From NCBI GenBank assembly GCA_030828265.1, contig JAURCW010000028.1, positions 1-10,267 on the forward strand: DNA of 10,267 nucleotides, in the 5' to 3' direction. This stretch comes from Burkholderiales bacterium. Its GTDB lineage: Bacteria > Pseudomonadota > Gammaproteobacteria > Burkholderiales > Burkholderiaceae_A. The translations under genes and the position numbers were made by a program. This document shows, piece by piece, positions 1-7,625 of this stretch (position 1 is the stretch's first letter; each line of letters starts with the position of its first letter). The notes under the pieces are model-generated. The model saw only the letters and a program-made list of their open reading frames with translations. It was not told the DNA's origin and searched no databases.

Positions 1-1316
1 CCAATTTGCCTGGGTAACAGTTGATGAACCTGCTCGGGCAGGAGATCGGTCAGGCTACCCACTAGGGCGGCTTGGCCAAGTCCCTCACCTGAGAAGTTGT
101 AGGCGCCCGAGAGCTTGAGTCTGGCCTGAGGCAGCTGCAGGTTCGTAGATGACAGTGTGAAACTGAAGTCCGAGGGGAGCCTTGCCTGCTCCGCAAGGCT
201 TGCCAGTAAACCTGAGGCAGACCATTCGCCCTCAAGGCCGAGCTTGTCGATACGAAGTGGCGAGGCTGGGAAAACCTCCGGCAGGTTGAGCTGAGTAGTC
301 AGCCCCGAGACAACAAGGCTGCCCGTCGTCGGGCCCAAGAGAATACGGCCCGACAGTCCCGAAAGTGAGGGGTGAACGAGCTCACGAAAACTAATATCAG
401 CAGACAGCTCGTTAAGCCATTGAGAAAGGCTTTGGGAGCCCAGGCTGCTGAGCTCGCCCGTCCAGTCAAGACGCACGGGTCCTAAGGCACCCCGCATAGC
501 AGGCATGGGCTGAACCATAGAGAGCAGCGAGACAAGTTCTGCAGCCTCAAAGCTTTGCGTACGAAGCTGTGTCTGTCCATCACGAAGCTTAAGGAAGAGA
601 CCCTTTAGTCGCAGCTCACCCCGACCCGCCCCTTGGGAAGAGGCTGGATCCACGGCCTTAAGCTGCGGCTGCGGCTGCGGCTGCGGCACATTCAAGGCCA
701 CCGGCTTGACATCCAGACCACCGCTCAGGTCGTCCTGCCAGATCAATCGTGCATCAATTACCGACAGAGGTCCCTGCCATTGAATAGCCTCAAGCATGGG
801 GCCCGAGGACTTATCCGAATCGGGGCTGAGCGCAACACCGGCAAGCACCAGTGTTCCATCGGCCTTGCGATGCAGGCGAAGCTTCAACCTTTCGATGCCA
901 AGCTGAGAAAAAATAGGGATACCCGCTGAAAGCGAGTAGAAGGTGCGCAGACCGAAATCGGCCGTCAGGCCCTCCACCGAGGCCACGACCTCGCCCGTGG
1001 ACCGTTGAACGAGCTCGGCCGCGCCCACCGCCAGCCGGGGGGAGAGCCAGTCTGCCCATTCGGCCCTCGCATCTCGAGCCCTGAGTTCAAGATCAAGTGG
1101 GTCAAGTGCAGGACCCACCGACTGGGCAAGACGCTGCGGATTGTTGATGGTCTGCGCAAGCTGCGGCCACAACCAGTAACGAATACCCAAGGCCGTGGAA
1201 AGCATGACCAGAACAACCAACACCATGAGCCCCGCAAAGAGATTCCATGCCCACGACCTGCGACCAAGGCCTGCGGAGGACAGTGCTTGGGAATCAGGAT
1301 GGTTTGAATTTGGCAT
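1..1316 (-). CDS. yhdP: YhdP family AsmA-like envelope protein, N-terminal part (runs off left edge)
   Basis: The minus frame is open without a stop from an ATG at 1316-1314 to base 1, about 438 codons. The family is usually over 1200 residues, so only the N-terminal third is present. A short polar N-terminus with Arg19-Arg20 is followed by one hydrophobic segment at about residues 23-45. It ends near the sequence IRYWLWPQL, a typical signal anchor for a protein whose bulk lies in the periplasm. The rest is long and low in Cys, with alternating beta-strand-like stretches (for example LRLKGLFLKLRDGQTQL), as in AsmA-like lipid-transfer proteins. In E. coli, YhdP helps move phospholipid to the outer membrane; transfer of that role here is inference. 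Divergence from glnE is a betaproteobacterial arrangement known to me and supports the call. No good Shine-Dalgarno precedes the ATG, and no other ATG nearby is in frame. Residues 211-218 are a (Pro-Gln)4 tract. Confidence 0.82.
   Translation of the reverse strand, partial: MPNSNHPDSQALSSAGLGRRSWAWNLFAGLMVLVVLVMLSTALGIRYWLWPQLAQTINNPQRLAQSVGPALDPLDLELRARDARAEWADWLSPRLAVGAAELVQRSTGEVVASVEGLTADFGLRTFYSLSAGIPIFSQLGIERLKLRLHRKADGTLVLAGVALSPDSDKSSGPMLEAIQWQGPLSVIDARLIWQDDLSGGLDVKPVALNVPQPQPQPQLKAVDPASSQGAGRGELRLKGLFLKLRDGQTQLRTQSFEAAELVSLLSMVQPMPAMRGALGPVRLDWTGELSSLGSQSLSQWLNELSADISFRELVHPSLSGLSGRILLGPTTGSLVVSGLTTQLNLPEVFPASPLRIDKLGLEGEWSASGLLASLAEQARLPSDFSFTLSSTNLQLPQARLKLSGAYNFSGEGLGQAALVGSLTDLLPEQVHQLLPRQI
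663..686. repeat. (CTGCGG)4 hexanucleotide tandem repeat inside yhdP
   Basis: Four perfect copies of CTGCGG lie in tandem. Read on the minus strand they are four CCG CAG pairs, giving Pro-Gln repeated four times at YhdP residues 211-218. The unit is a multiple of three, so gain or loss of copies would change protein length without a frameshift. It probably forms a flexible linker between two beta-rich segments; that role is inference. Confidence 0.9.
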
Positions 1317-1341
1317 TATGGAAATTCTTGCATAGCTTTTG

Positions 1342-1347
1342 AAGGAG
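1342..1347 (+). promoter_or_regulatory. Ribosome binding site deciding the GTG start of glnE
   Basis: AAGGAG stands 4 bases before the GTG at 1352. The spacing is short, but this is the only clear Shine-Dalgarno near the 5' end of the frame, and it fits the start that gives a normal family length. Confidence 0.6.
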
Positions 1348-1351
1348 TCCG

Positions 1352-4153
1352 GTGATTTCCTCCCTTGCCCCCGCCTATCGAAAGGCCGCTGACCATTCGG
1401 GCTTTGCTGAGCGAACTCTTCCTCAAGTTATGGCTCGCGAGCAACTGCTTGGCATTGAAATCCCCTTAACACGGCCAACTCTTCAGGCCCACTGGCATCA
1501 ACACTGGGCGAAGGCCTTGGCGGCTGGCGTGTCAGACACGGACGAGAATGCGTTTGCACAGGCACTGCGTCAGTATCGGAATGCGGTCATGCTGGCCATT
1601 ATGGCCCGAGACGTAGGCAGTCTCTCAGACCTGCAAGAGAATTTACAAAGCATCTCGGACCTTGCCGAAATCTGTCTCGACCTCGCCTATCAGCATTGCT
1701 GCAAGGCCATGGTGGACCGTCATGGCCTTGCTCGTCGGGCGACGGGCGAACCCGCGGACTTACTAATTGTTGGCATGGGCAAGCTCGGTGGACGGGAGCT
1801 CAACGCCTCTTCGGACATCGACCTGATCTACCTGCTGCCGGAGGATGGTCAGTCCGATGGCCGCCCTGAAGATCATCCCGATGGACCGGGCGGTGTACTT
1901 GATCTGCAGACCTACTTCACCCGGCTTGGCCGACGACTGGCAGGACTGCTAGGCGAATCCACGGCCGACGGCCTTGTCTTTCGCGTGGACCTTCGGCTGC
2001 GGCCTCATGGCGACTCAGGCCCGGTGGTCTGCAGTTTCGACATGCTTGAGGACTACCTGATTCGTCACGGCAGAGAGTGGGAACGCTATGCATGGATCAA
2101 GGCCCGACTGGTTAATAAGGCCGTACTCAGCAGTCAAGATCAGTTTGAAAAAGATGCACGAACACTCGAGTCCATTCGACGGCCCTTCGTCTTTCGTCGC
2201 TACCTCGACTTCAACGCCCTAGCCGCCCTGCGCGACCTGCACGGCCAGATTCGTGAAGAAGCCCAGCGACGCAGTCATCGACGCGAGAACCGCATGGCAG
2301 GCGATTACGAGACGGTGGATGTCAAGCTTGGACCGGGCGGTATTCGCGAAATTGAGTTTATTGCTCAGCTCTTCCAGCTCATTCGTGGGGGGCGCGACCC
2401 CGCACTTCAGTCACGGGTCTGCCTCGAGGTTCTAGGCCTTCTGCGCAAGCAGGCTCGAATCAGTGAGCAGGAGCACCTTCAGCTCTGCGAGGCCTACGAG
2501 TTCTGGCGACGGCTTGAGCATCGACTGCAGTACGAAGAGGATGCCCAGACCCATGTGCTCTCGGGTTCTTCAAAGGCCTACAGCAAAATGGCACAAGCCA
2601 TGGGGCTTGAATCCGCCCAAGCACTAAGCCTGCAGATCGAGATGCACCGTTCGCATGTCATCCCCATTTTCGAAAAACTTTTTCGCAAAGATGCAACCAC
2701 ACCAGAGGCCTCGGAGTCCGAGCAGACGGCCGCTCTCGGCAAAGGCTGGGAGATGCAAGACAAGCCCTTAAGACCCGAGGCGCTTGCTGCCCCCAGGATG
2801 AACGATGCCGACAGCCGGCTTGAACGAATACGCGCCCGTATCAAGACGATTGTTTATGAGCACCCCGAGGCACAAAGGCTTGAGCTTGGGCTTAACGAAC
2901 TCATCGACAGTCTGCGTAGACGCAGCTCCTACCTCGCCCTTTTCGACGAATACCCCGAGGCACTCGACCGAGTAGCCAAGGTCATGGAAGCCTCGTCCTG
3001 GGCCGCCTCCTATATGCAGCGGCATCCTATTGTTCTGGATGAGCTGCTTGACCATCGTGGCCTTGAAGAGGCTGACGAACTGGGTCTTCTCACCAGCCAG
3101 CTTCATGCAAGCCTTGAAGATGCCCAGATGAATGGCGAGCCCGATGTTGAGCGACAGATGGATATTCTGCGCGAGACCCACCATGGCCAGCTCTTTCGAT
3201 TGTTGGTGCAAGACCTTGATGGCCTGCTTTCGGTGGAGCATCTCTCCGATCGACTCTCCGCTCTCGCCGATGTAATGATTGATGCCACGCTGCGCTCGGC
3301 CTGGAAGACCACACCGCGCCGCCACCGGCAAGACCCCCAGTTCGCAGTCATTGCCTACGGCAAGCTTGGCGGAAAGGAGCTGGGATATGCCTCCGATCTT
3401 GACTTAATTTTTCTTCATAATGACGCCGACGAGATGGCCCAGGAGGTTTACGCGCGACTGGCTAAACGCATTAATGTCTGGCTATCCACCAACACAGCGG
3501 CTGGCAGCCTTTTTGAGATCGACCTTCGGCTGCGGCCCAATGGCAATGCTGGCTTGATGGTGACCGACCTACCCGGCTTTATCGACTACCAAGAAAAACA
3601 CGCCTGGGTCTGGGAGCATCAGGCCCTCACCCGTGCTCGATTCTGCGCGGGTGACACCCTAATAGGCCAGGACTTTGAGAAGGCTCGCATTCAGATTCTT
3701 CGACAGCCTCGCCCCGCGCAGGCGCTTCAGGAGGAGATTCTTGCCATGCGCGAGCGTATGCACGAGGGGCATCCCAACCCAAGCGGTCAGTTCGACCTGA
3801 AACACGATCGGGGTGGGATGGTGGATATTGAATTTATGGTGCAGGCACTGGTTCTTGAACACAGTCATGCTCATGCCGACCTCACCGGCAACCTGGGCAA
3901 TATCGCCCTGCTTAACATGGCGGCCCAGCTCGGACTCATTGGGCGGGAGAAGGCACAGAAGGTGGCTGAGGCCTACCGGCAGTTTCGCCGACATCAACAC
4001 CGGCTGCGACTGGCCGGTGCGAGCTCGGCAAGGGTTGCGCCCAACCACTTCGAAGGCGATCGTCAGGCCGTCTATGACCTCTGGAAGGACGTCTTCAACA
4101 AGGCACCGGCCACTGTTCGTAGCCTTTCAGAGATTCGCGGTAAGCCGAGCTAG
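1352..4153 (+). CDS. glnE: Bifunctional glutamine synthetase adenylyltransferase/adenylyl-removing enzyme
   Basis: GlnE controls glutamine synthetase in the cytoplasm. It adenylylates GlnA (inactivating it) when glutamine is plentiful and removes AMP by phosphorolysis when nitrogen is short, under direction of PII. The protein is 933 residues, close to the 946 of E. coli GlnE, so it appears complete. Both nucleotidyltransferase cores are visible. The N-terminal (removase) half has GMGKLGG from residue 141 and the metal-binding SDID with Asp155 and Asp157, then VDLRLRPHGDSGP. The C-terminal (transferase) half has GKLGG from residue 670, SDLD with Asp682 and Asp684, then IDLRLRPNG. Helical motifs such as GPGGIREIEF and GGMVDIEF follow each core, as in the family. 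The GTG start at 1352 is chosen from AAGGAG at 1342-1347. yhdP starts 35 bp away on the other strand, leaving almost no space for a separate promoter. No key residue is missing. Confidence 0.97.
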   Translation: MISSLAPAYRKAADHSGFAERTLPQVMAREQLLGIEIPLTRPTLQAHWHQHWAKALAAGVSDTDENAFAQALRQYRNAVMLAIMARDVGSLSDLQENLQSISDLAEICLDLAYQHCCKAMVDRHGLARRATGEPADLLIVGMGKLGGRELNASSDIDLIYLLPEDGQSDGRPEDHPDGPGGVLDLQTYFTRLGRRLAGLLGESTADGLVFRVDLRLRPHGDSGPVVCSFDMLEDYLIRHGREWERYAWIKARLVNKAVLSSQDQFEKDARTLESIRRPFVFRRYLDFNALAALRDLHGQIREEAQRRSHRRENRMAGDYETVDVKLGPGGIREIEFIAQLFQLIRGGRDPALQSRVCLEVLGLLRKQARISEQEHLQLCEAYEFWRRLEHRLQYEEDAQTHVLSGSSKAYSKMAQAMGLESAQALSLQIEMHRSHVIPIFEKLFRKDATTPEASESEQTAALGKGWEMQDKPLRPEALAAPRMNDADSRLERIRARIKTIVYEHPEAQRLELGLNELIDSLRRRSSYLALFDEYPEALDRVAKVMEASSWAASYMQRHPIVLDELLDHRGLEEADELGLLTSQLHASLEDAQMNGEPDVERQMDILRETHHGQLFRLLVQDLDGLLSVEHLSDRLSALADVMIDATLRSAWKTTPRRHRQDPQFAVIAYGKLGGKELGYASDLDLIFLHNDADEMAQEVYARLAKRINVWLSTNTAAGSLFEIDLRLRPNGNAGLMVTDLPGFIDYQEKHAWVWEHQALTRARFCAGDTLIGQDFEKARIQILRQPRPAQALQEEILAMRERMHEGHPNPSGQFDLKHDRGGMVDIEFMVQALVLEHSHAHADLTGNLGNIALLNMAAQLGLIGREKAQKVAEAYRQFRRHQHRLRLAGASSARVAPNHFEGDRQAVYDLWKDVFNKAPATVRSLSEIRGKPS

Positions 4154-4240
4154 AATGTCGCATGAACCTACCTTACCCTCGCTGCTCAGGGCCCACATCT
4201 TTCGGGCCAAGGCGTCATTGGGTCTAAGGCCACCTACCCT

Positions 4241-4247
4241 AGGAGAG
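4241..4247 (+). promoter_or_regulatory. Ribosome binding site of ilvE
   Basis: AGGAGAG stands 7 bases before the ATG at 4255. It favours that ATG over a second in-frame ATG at 4261. The bases just upstream (4233-4236, CCTA) could pair with TAGG at 4240-4243 across a 3-base loop and partly cover the site; this is only a 4-bp stem. Confidence 0.7.
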
Positions 4248-4254
4248 TCTTTTC

Positions 4255-5175
4255 ATGTCAATGGCTGATCGCGATGGTGAGATCTGGATGGATGGTCAAT
4301 TTGTGGACTGGCGCGATGCCAACATCCATGTATTAACCCATACGCTGCACTATGGCATGGGCGTCTTCGAGGGGGTACGCTGTTATGAGACCAGTTCGGG
4401 CAGCGCCATCTTTCGCCTTAAAGACCATACCCAGCGTCTCTTGAACTCGGCCAAGATCTTCCAAATGAAACTGGGCTATTCCAAGGAAGAGCTCATGCAG
4501 GCCCAGCTTGAGACAGTGCGACGAAACAAACTGAAGTCTTGTTACATTCGGCCCATCGTCTGGATCGGTTCGGAGCGAATGGGTATCGCCACCAATGACA
4601 ACAAAATCCACATCGCCATTGCGGCATGGCCCTGGGGGGCCTACCTGGGTGAAGAGGGTCTTGCCAAGGGCATTCGAGTAAAAACCAGTTCCTTCACTCG
4701 GCATCACGTTAATGTGTCGATGGTACGAGCCAAGGCCAGTGGTTACTACATCAACTCGATTCTGGCCCACCAAGAAGTCTGTGGCATGGGCTATGACGAA
4801 GCCCTGCTCTTGGATACGGAAGGCTATGTTTCTGAGGGTGCTGGGGAGAACCTGTTTATTGTGAAGTCGGGCAGGCTCTACACCCCCGACCTCGCCTCCT
4901 GCCTCGATGGCATCACCCGCGATTCCGTGATGACCATCGCAAAAGATTTTGGTATTGAGATTATCGAAAAGCGAATTACTCGCGATGAAATTTACTGCGC
5001 GGATGAGGCCTTCTTCACCGGTACTGCAGCCGAGGTGACGCCAATTCGTGAGTTGGATGACCGCACCATTGGCGAAGGACGTCGCGGTCCTATCACCGAA
5101 ACCATTCAAACCAGCTTTTTCGATGCTGTTTCAGGCAAGGCGCCGAAATATCAAAGCTGGCTCTCGCCCATTTAA
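4255..5175 (+). CDS. ilvE: Branched-chain amino acid aminotransferase
   Basis: This is a cytoplasmic PLP enzyme of fold type IV. It transfers the amino group between glutamate and the 2-keto acids of Leu, Ile and Val, the last step of their synthesis. The 306-residue length is normal for the family (E. coli IlvE is 309). The N-terminus carries the family pattern of a display strand (EIWMDGQFV) followed by THTLHYGMGVFEGVRCYE. The PLP lysine is Lys160 in the run RAKASGYY. The signature SEGAGENLF lies at residues 193-201, with the conserved Glu at 194. GITRDSVM and FFTGTAAEVTPI follow in the expected order. The start at 4255 is supported by AGGAGAG at 4241-4247. glnE ends 101 bp upstream with no clear terminator between, so read-through from glnE is possible. 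A zf-CHCC gene follows after 22 bp, probably in the same transcript. Confidence 0.97.
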   Translation: MSMADRDGEIWMDGQFVDWRDANIHVLTHTLHYGMGVFEGVRCYETSSGSAIFRLKDHTQRLLNSAKIFQMKLGYSKEELMQAQLETVRRNKLKSCYIRPIVWIGSERMGIATNDNKIHIAIAAWPWGAYLGEEGLAKGIRVKTSSFTRHHVNVSMVRAKASGYYINSILAHQEVCGMGYDEALLLDTEGYVSEGAGENLFIVKSGRLYTPDLASCLDGITRDSVMTIAKDFGIEIIEKRITRDEIYCADEAFFTGTAAEVTPIRELDDRTIGEGRRGPITETIQTSFFDAVSGKAPKYQSWLSPI

Positions 5176-5197
5176 TGTCGAGGCTCTAGGCCGAACA

Positions 5198-5458
5198 ATG
5201 ACCCAAAATCTCGCCATGCCCCCCGACCACGAGTTCGCTGCCTTGACAAAGGAAAACGCGTCTTCCCAGGGGTCAGCGCCTGAGCTATCTAGCCTGCGCG
5301 TATCACAGCATGAACTGCCCATTTTTTGTCCAAACCCGCGCATGCCTCTTTGGAGCAGCCACCCCAAAGTCTTTCTTGAGTTAAACGAAGAGGGCCTTGC
5401 CAAATGCCCGTATTGCGGAACCCGGTATCAGCTCGACGACGAGTCGCACACAGGCTAG
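5198..5458 (+). CDS. Small zf-CHCC zinc-finger domain protein
   Basis: This is an 86-residue protein with a short disordered-looking N-terminus and a C-terminal zinc site. The likely ligands are Cys44, His55, Cys70 and Cys73, spaced C-x10-H-x14-C-x2-C, in a context (FCPNP, W-x-x-H-P-x-V-F-L, KCPYCGTRY) that matches the zf-CHCC family. That family includes the C-terminal part of the mitochondrial complex I subunit NDUFS6. The bacterial proteins have no established function that I know of; a link to Fe-S or respiratory assembly would be inference from the mitochondrial relative. A zf-CHCC gene directly after ilvE is a common betaproteobacterial order. The ATG at 5198 has only a weak ribosome site; ATG 5216 is an in-frame alternative that also keeps the whole zinc site. 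The stop codon overlaps the stop of the convergent protease gene. Confidence 0.88.
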   Translation: MTQNLAMPPDHEFAALTKENASSQGSAPELSSLRVSQHELPIFCPNPRMPLWSSHPKVFLELNEEGLAKCPYCGTRYQLDDESHTG

Positions 5459-7083
5459 TCCATAACGAGCTTGGCTGACTGGGCCTGGCTCTTTTCAAAT
5501 TGAATCTCACGACGCAGGCTCGCCAGCCGTGCATCGATCATGGACATGACTGTGAAGTCAGCATCGTTAGCCTTGCGAGCCAGTCGTAACTGTTCAAGCG
5601 CCGCATTCAAGGCGCCGGCCCGCCGATAGCGCTCCGCGGTAGCCCAGTGCGCAAGGGTCTGTTGACTTGCCGAGGAGGCCACCTGGGCCTGCAGCGCCCA
5701 GCCTTGAAGGTCGTCGGGCCAACGGCTGGTGTAAGACTGGGCAAAGGCAAGGGCCTGGTCATGGCGACCAAGGCCCTCCACAATTCGTATGCTCAGGCGT
5801 GCGAGCTGCCTTTGGCTAATGGAAGGGTTCATGGCCCCAAGGGCAGGCTGCAGAGTCTCATAGGCCTTCGGTAGGTCCCCAGCCGCAAGTAAAACCTCTA
5901 GCCGCGCCGTTGTGAGTAAGGGGTTTGCCCATTCATGGGCATTGGCCTTACGCGCAAGCGCTTCGGCCTGATCCAACCGGCTCAGCGCCTCCTGATGGCG
6001 CCTCTGACCGGCTGAAACCCAGGCCATGGCATAGGCCAAGGCGGACTGCTGGACTGCCTTCGCTTGAGCCTGCTCGAACGCCTTTTGCAGTCGCAACTGG
6101 CTCTTCGCAAGCCCATCCACCGAACGATCCGAGAGCGACCCTATTCGCGCCCTAAGCCAGCGAAACTCCAACGTATCTTGCGCAGGCTGTTTGGAATCAG
6201 GCTGCGACAAGGCCGAGCTGTTCGACCCGTTCATTTGTGAGAGCCTCGTCTGCACGTCGGCGATGCGCTCGCTGGTCAATGGGTGCGAACGAACCCAGTT
6301 GGGTGCTGCCGACTCATAAAACTCGCCGGCACGCAGAAGCTTCTGAAAAAGGCTTGCCATAGCCTGAGGGTCAAATCCCGCCTCCTTCAAAAGACCAAGC
6401 CCAACACGATCAGCCTCACGCTCGGCCTCGCGTGAAAAGGCAAGCTGATCTTGAACCGCAACCGTCTGACCCAAGGACATAATCCCCATGGCAGCGTCCG
6501 AGCTGCTTGAAGCGGCCATGGCGGCAAGCAAGGCCGCCGCAATCATGACCGCCGAGGACTGGCGACGCTGACCGAATTGCCTTGAAATATGGCGCTGGCT
6601 GACATGACCAATCTCATGGGCAAGCACCGACATGAGCTCGGACTCGGACTGAGACTGAGCCATTAAGCCGGTGTGGATGCCAATATAGCCACCGGGCAAG
6701 GCAAAGGCGTTGATGGCGGGGTCGCGCACCGCGAAAAAACGAAACTCCGCAGGCTCAATGGACTGGCCAGGCTGCAGATGCCCTTGTTCAAGAGCTGCCT
6801 GAAGAAGTCGGGCCGACTGAGAGGATAGATAATCTTCGAGCTCCGGATCGTCGGCCACAACCCCGGCGCGAAGAAATTCTTGAAAGACCTGGCGACCAAG
6901 GCGACGCTCGGCCGAAAGACTCAGGCCATCGGCATCGGCTTCCCCCAGTTGCGGCAGTTGCTCCGTGCCAACCCGAGTCTGCGCAGAAGCATTGCAGACA
7001 AAACTCATGAGGGACAGGGCAGCGAGAACTACCGCCATGCGACGGGCGAGCCAGACGGTGCCAAGACAATGAACGGGTGCCAT
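5455..7083 (-). CDS. bepA: M48 family metalloprotease with C-terminal TPR region, BepA-like, exported
   Basis: This is a zinc endopeptidase of 542 residues. Residues 1-34 form a Sec signal peptide: Arg14-Arg15, a hydrophobic core from about 16 to 29, and the cleavage motif NASA before Gln35. The protease core has HEIGH with His156, Glu157 and His160, and the downstream ligand Glu223 in EREADRVG. His267 in the run RSHPLTSERI matches the regulatory His loop of E. coli BepA. From about residue 305 the sequence is helical, Ala- and Leu-rich and TPR-like to the end. E. coli BepA (487 residues) works in the periplasm with the BAM complex, helping LptD mature and degrading stalled outer-membrane proteins. 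The same role here is inference from architecture, and the gene symbol rests on that resemblance. The frame is open upstream to 7353, but that extension runs antisense through moaC. The ATG at 7083 gives a good signal peptide. ATG 7038 would remove the positive n-region, and ATG 7122 would overlap moaC. Confidence 0.88.
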   Translation of the reverse strand: MAPVHCLGTVWLARRMAVVLAALSLMSFVCNASAQTRVGTEQLPQLGEADADGLSLSAERRLGRQVFQEFLRAGVVADDPELEDYLSSQSARLLQAALEQGHLQPGQSIEPAEFRFFAVRDPAINAFALPGGYIGIHTGLMAQSQSESELMSVLAHEIGHVSQRHISRQFGQRRQSSAVMIAAALLAAMAASSSSDAAMGIMSLGQTVAVQDQLAFSREAEREADRVGLGLLKEAGFDPQAMASLFQKLLRAGEFYESAAPNWVRSHPLTSERIADVQTRLSQMNGSNSSALSQPDSKQPAQDTLEFRWLRARIGSLSDRSVDGLAKSQLRLQKAFEQAQAKAVQQSALAYAMAWVSAGQRRHQEALSRLDQAEALARKANAHEWANPLLTTARLEVLLAAGDLPKAYETLQPALGAMNPSISQRQLARLSIRIVEGLGRHDQALAFAQSYTSRWPDDLQGWALQAQVASSASQQTLAHWATAERYRRAGALNAALEQLRLARKANDADFTVMSMIDARLASLRREIQFEKSQAQSAKLVMD

Positions 7084-7088
7084 AGCCT

Positions 7089-7095
7089 TATCATA
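7089..7095. promoter_or_regulatory. Candidate bidirectional -10 element between the M48 protease gene and moaC
   Basis: The plus strand reads TATCAT at 7089-7094, and the minus strand reads TATGAT over 7095-7090. Each matches the sigma70 -10 consensus at 5 of 6 positions, and the two hexamers overlap by 5 bases. On the plus strand a start would fall at about 7101-7102, where the moaC ATG begins (7102). On the minus strand it would fall at 7083, the A of the protease ATG. Neither side has a good -35 box (the best seen on the minus side is CTAAGA, 3 of 6) or a TG extension. The element is directly visible; promoter activity is inference. Confidence 0.4.
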
Positions 7096-7101
7096 GGGCC
7101 G

Positions 7102-7614
7102 ATGAACTCTCCTCTTAGTCATTTCAACCAAGACGGGAAGGCCGAAATGGTTGACGTCTCGCGCAAAGACGACACAACACGCCAGGCAAGAGCCAGTGGC
7201 TTTATCTCGATGCGCCCCGATGTGCTTGCACTCGTGCGCCAAGGCAGCGCCGCCAAGGGAGACGTTCTTGGTGTGGCAAGAATCGCAGCCATTCAAGGGG
7301 CAAAGCGCACGAGCGACCTCATCCCCCTTTGTCATCCGCTTCCTATTCAACACATTGGGGTGGAGTTTGACTGCCTAGACGACCCCTGTGGTGTGCACTG
7401 CGAATTGTCAGTGACCACCACAGGAAAGACTGGGGTGGAGATGGAGGCCTTGACCGGCGTGCAGCTTGCGCTCCTAACGATTTATGACATGCTCAAGGCG
7501 GCACAAAAGGACATGGTCATTACCAATGTTCAGCTTGAAGAGAAGAATGGGGGAAAGTCAGGCCCCTTTCGTCGCGCCCTTGTGTCAGAAAGCCCGAGCC
7601 GCGAGGCGACGTAA
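7102..7614 (+). CDS. moaC: Cyclic pyranopterin monophosphate synthase MoaC
   Basis: MoaC acts after MoaA in molybdenum cofactor synthesis, turning the MoaA product 3',8-cyclo-7,8-dihydro-GTP into cyclic pyranopterin monophosphate in the cytoplasm. The protein is 170 residues (E. coli 161). Catalytic and binding residues are all present at the E. coli position plus one: Lys52 in AKGDVLGVARIAAIQGAKR, His78 in LCHPLPIQH, Glu113 in GVEMEALT, and Asp129 and Lys132 in TIYDMLKAAQKDM. The ATG at 7102 is preferred because its N-terminus lines up with the E. coli protein up to the shared MVDVS, although it lacks a Shine-Dalgarno. ATG 7147, at that MVDVS, has GGGAAGG 5 bases upstream and is the alternative. 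No other moa or moe gene lies in the window. The gene diverges from the protease gene with 18 bp between start codons. Confidence 0.96.
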   Translation: MNSPLSHFNQDGKAEMVDVSRKDDTTRQARASGFISMRPDVLALVRQGSAAKGDVLGVARIAAIQGAKRTSDLIPLCHPLPIQHIGVEFDCLDDPCGVHCELSVTTTGKTGVEMEALTGVQLALLTIYDMLKAAQKDMVITNVQLEEKNGGKSGPFRRALVSESPSREAT

Positions 7615-7625
7615 AGGAAACCTTA

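Noticed and set aside
2768..3331. A 187-codon minus-strand open frame opposite glnE, with several shorter ones nearby.
   Set aside because: It is antisense to the well-supported glnE transferase region and has no recognisable domain.
4189..4208. GGCCC...GGGCC inverted repeat after glnE, considered as a terminator.
   Set aside because: The stem is only 5 pairs with a 9-base loop and no T-run follows.
4333..5109. A 258-codon minus-strand open frame opposite ilvE.
   Set aside because: It lies wholly antisense to a clear ilvE, shows no family motif I recognise, and is explained by the codon bias of the sense gene.
7084..7353. N-terminal extension of the protease gene upstream of 7083, containing several Cys and His residues that look like a metal site.
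   Set aside because: This stretch is antisense to moaC, whose motifs are intact, and it would bury the signal peptide 90 residues into the protein.
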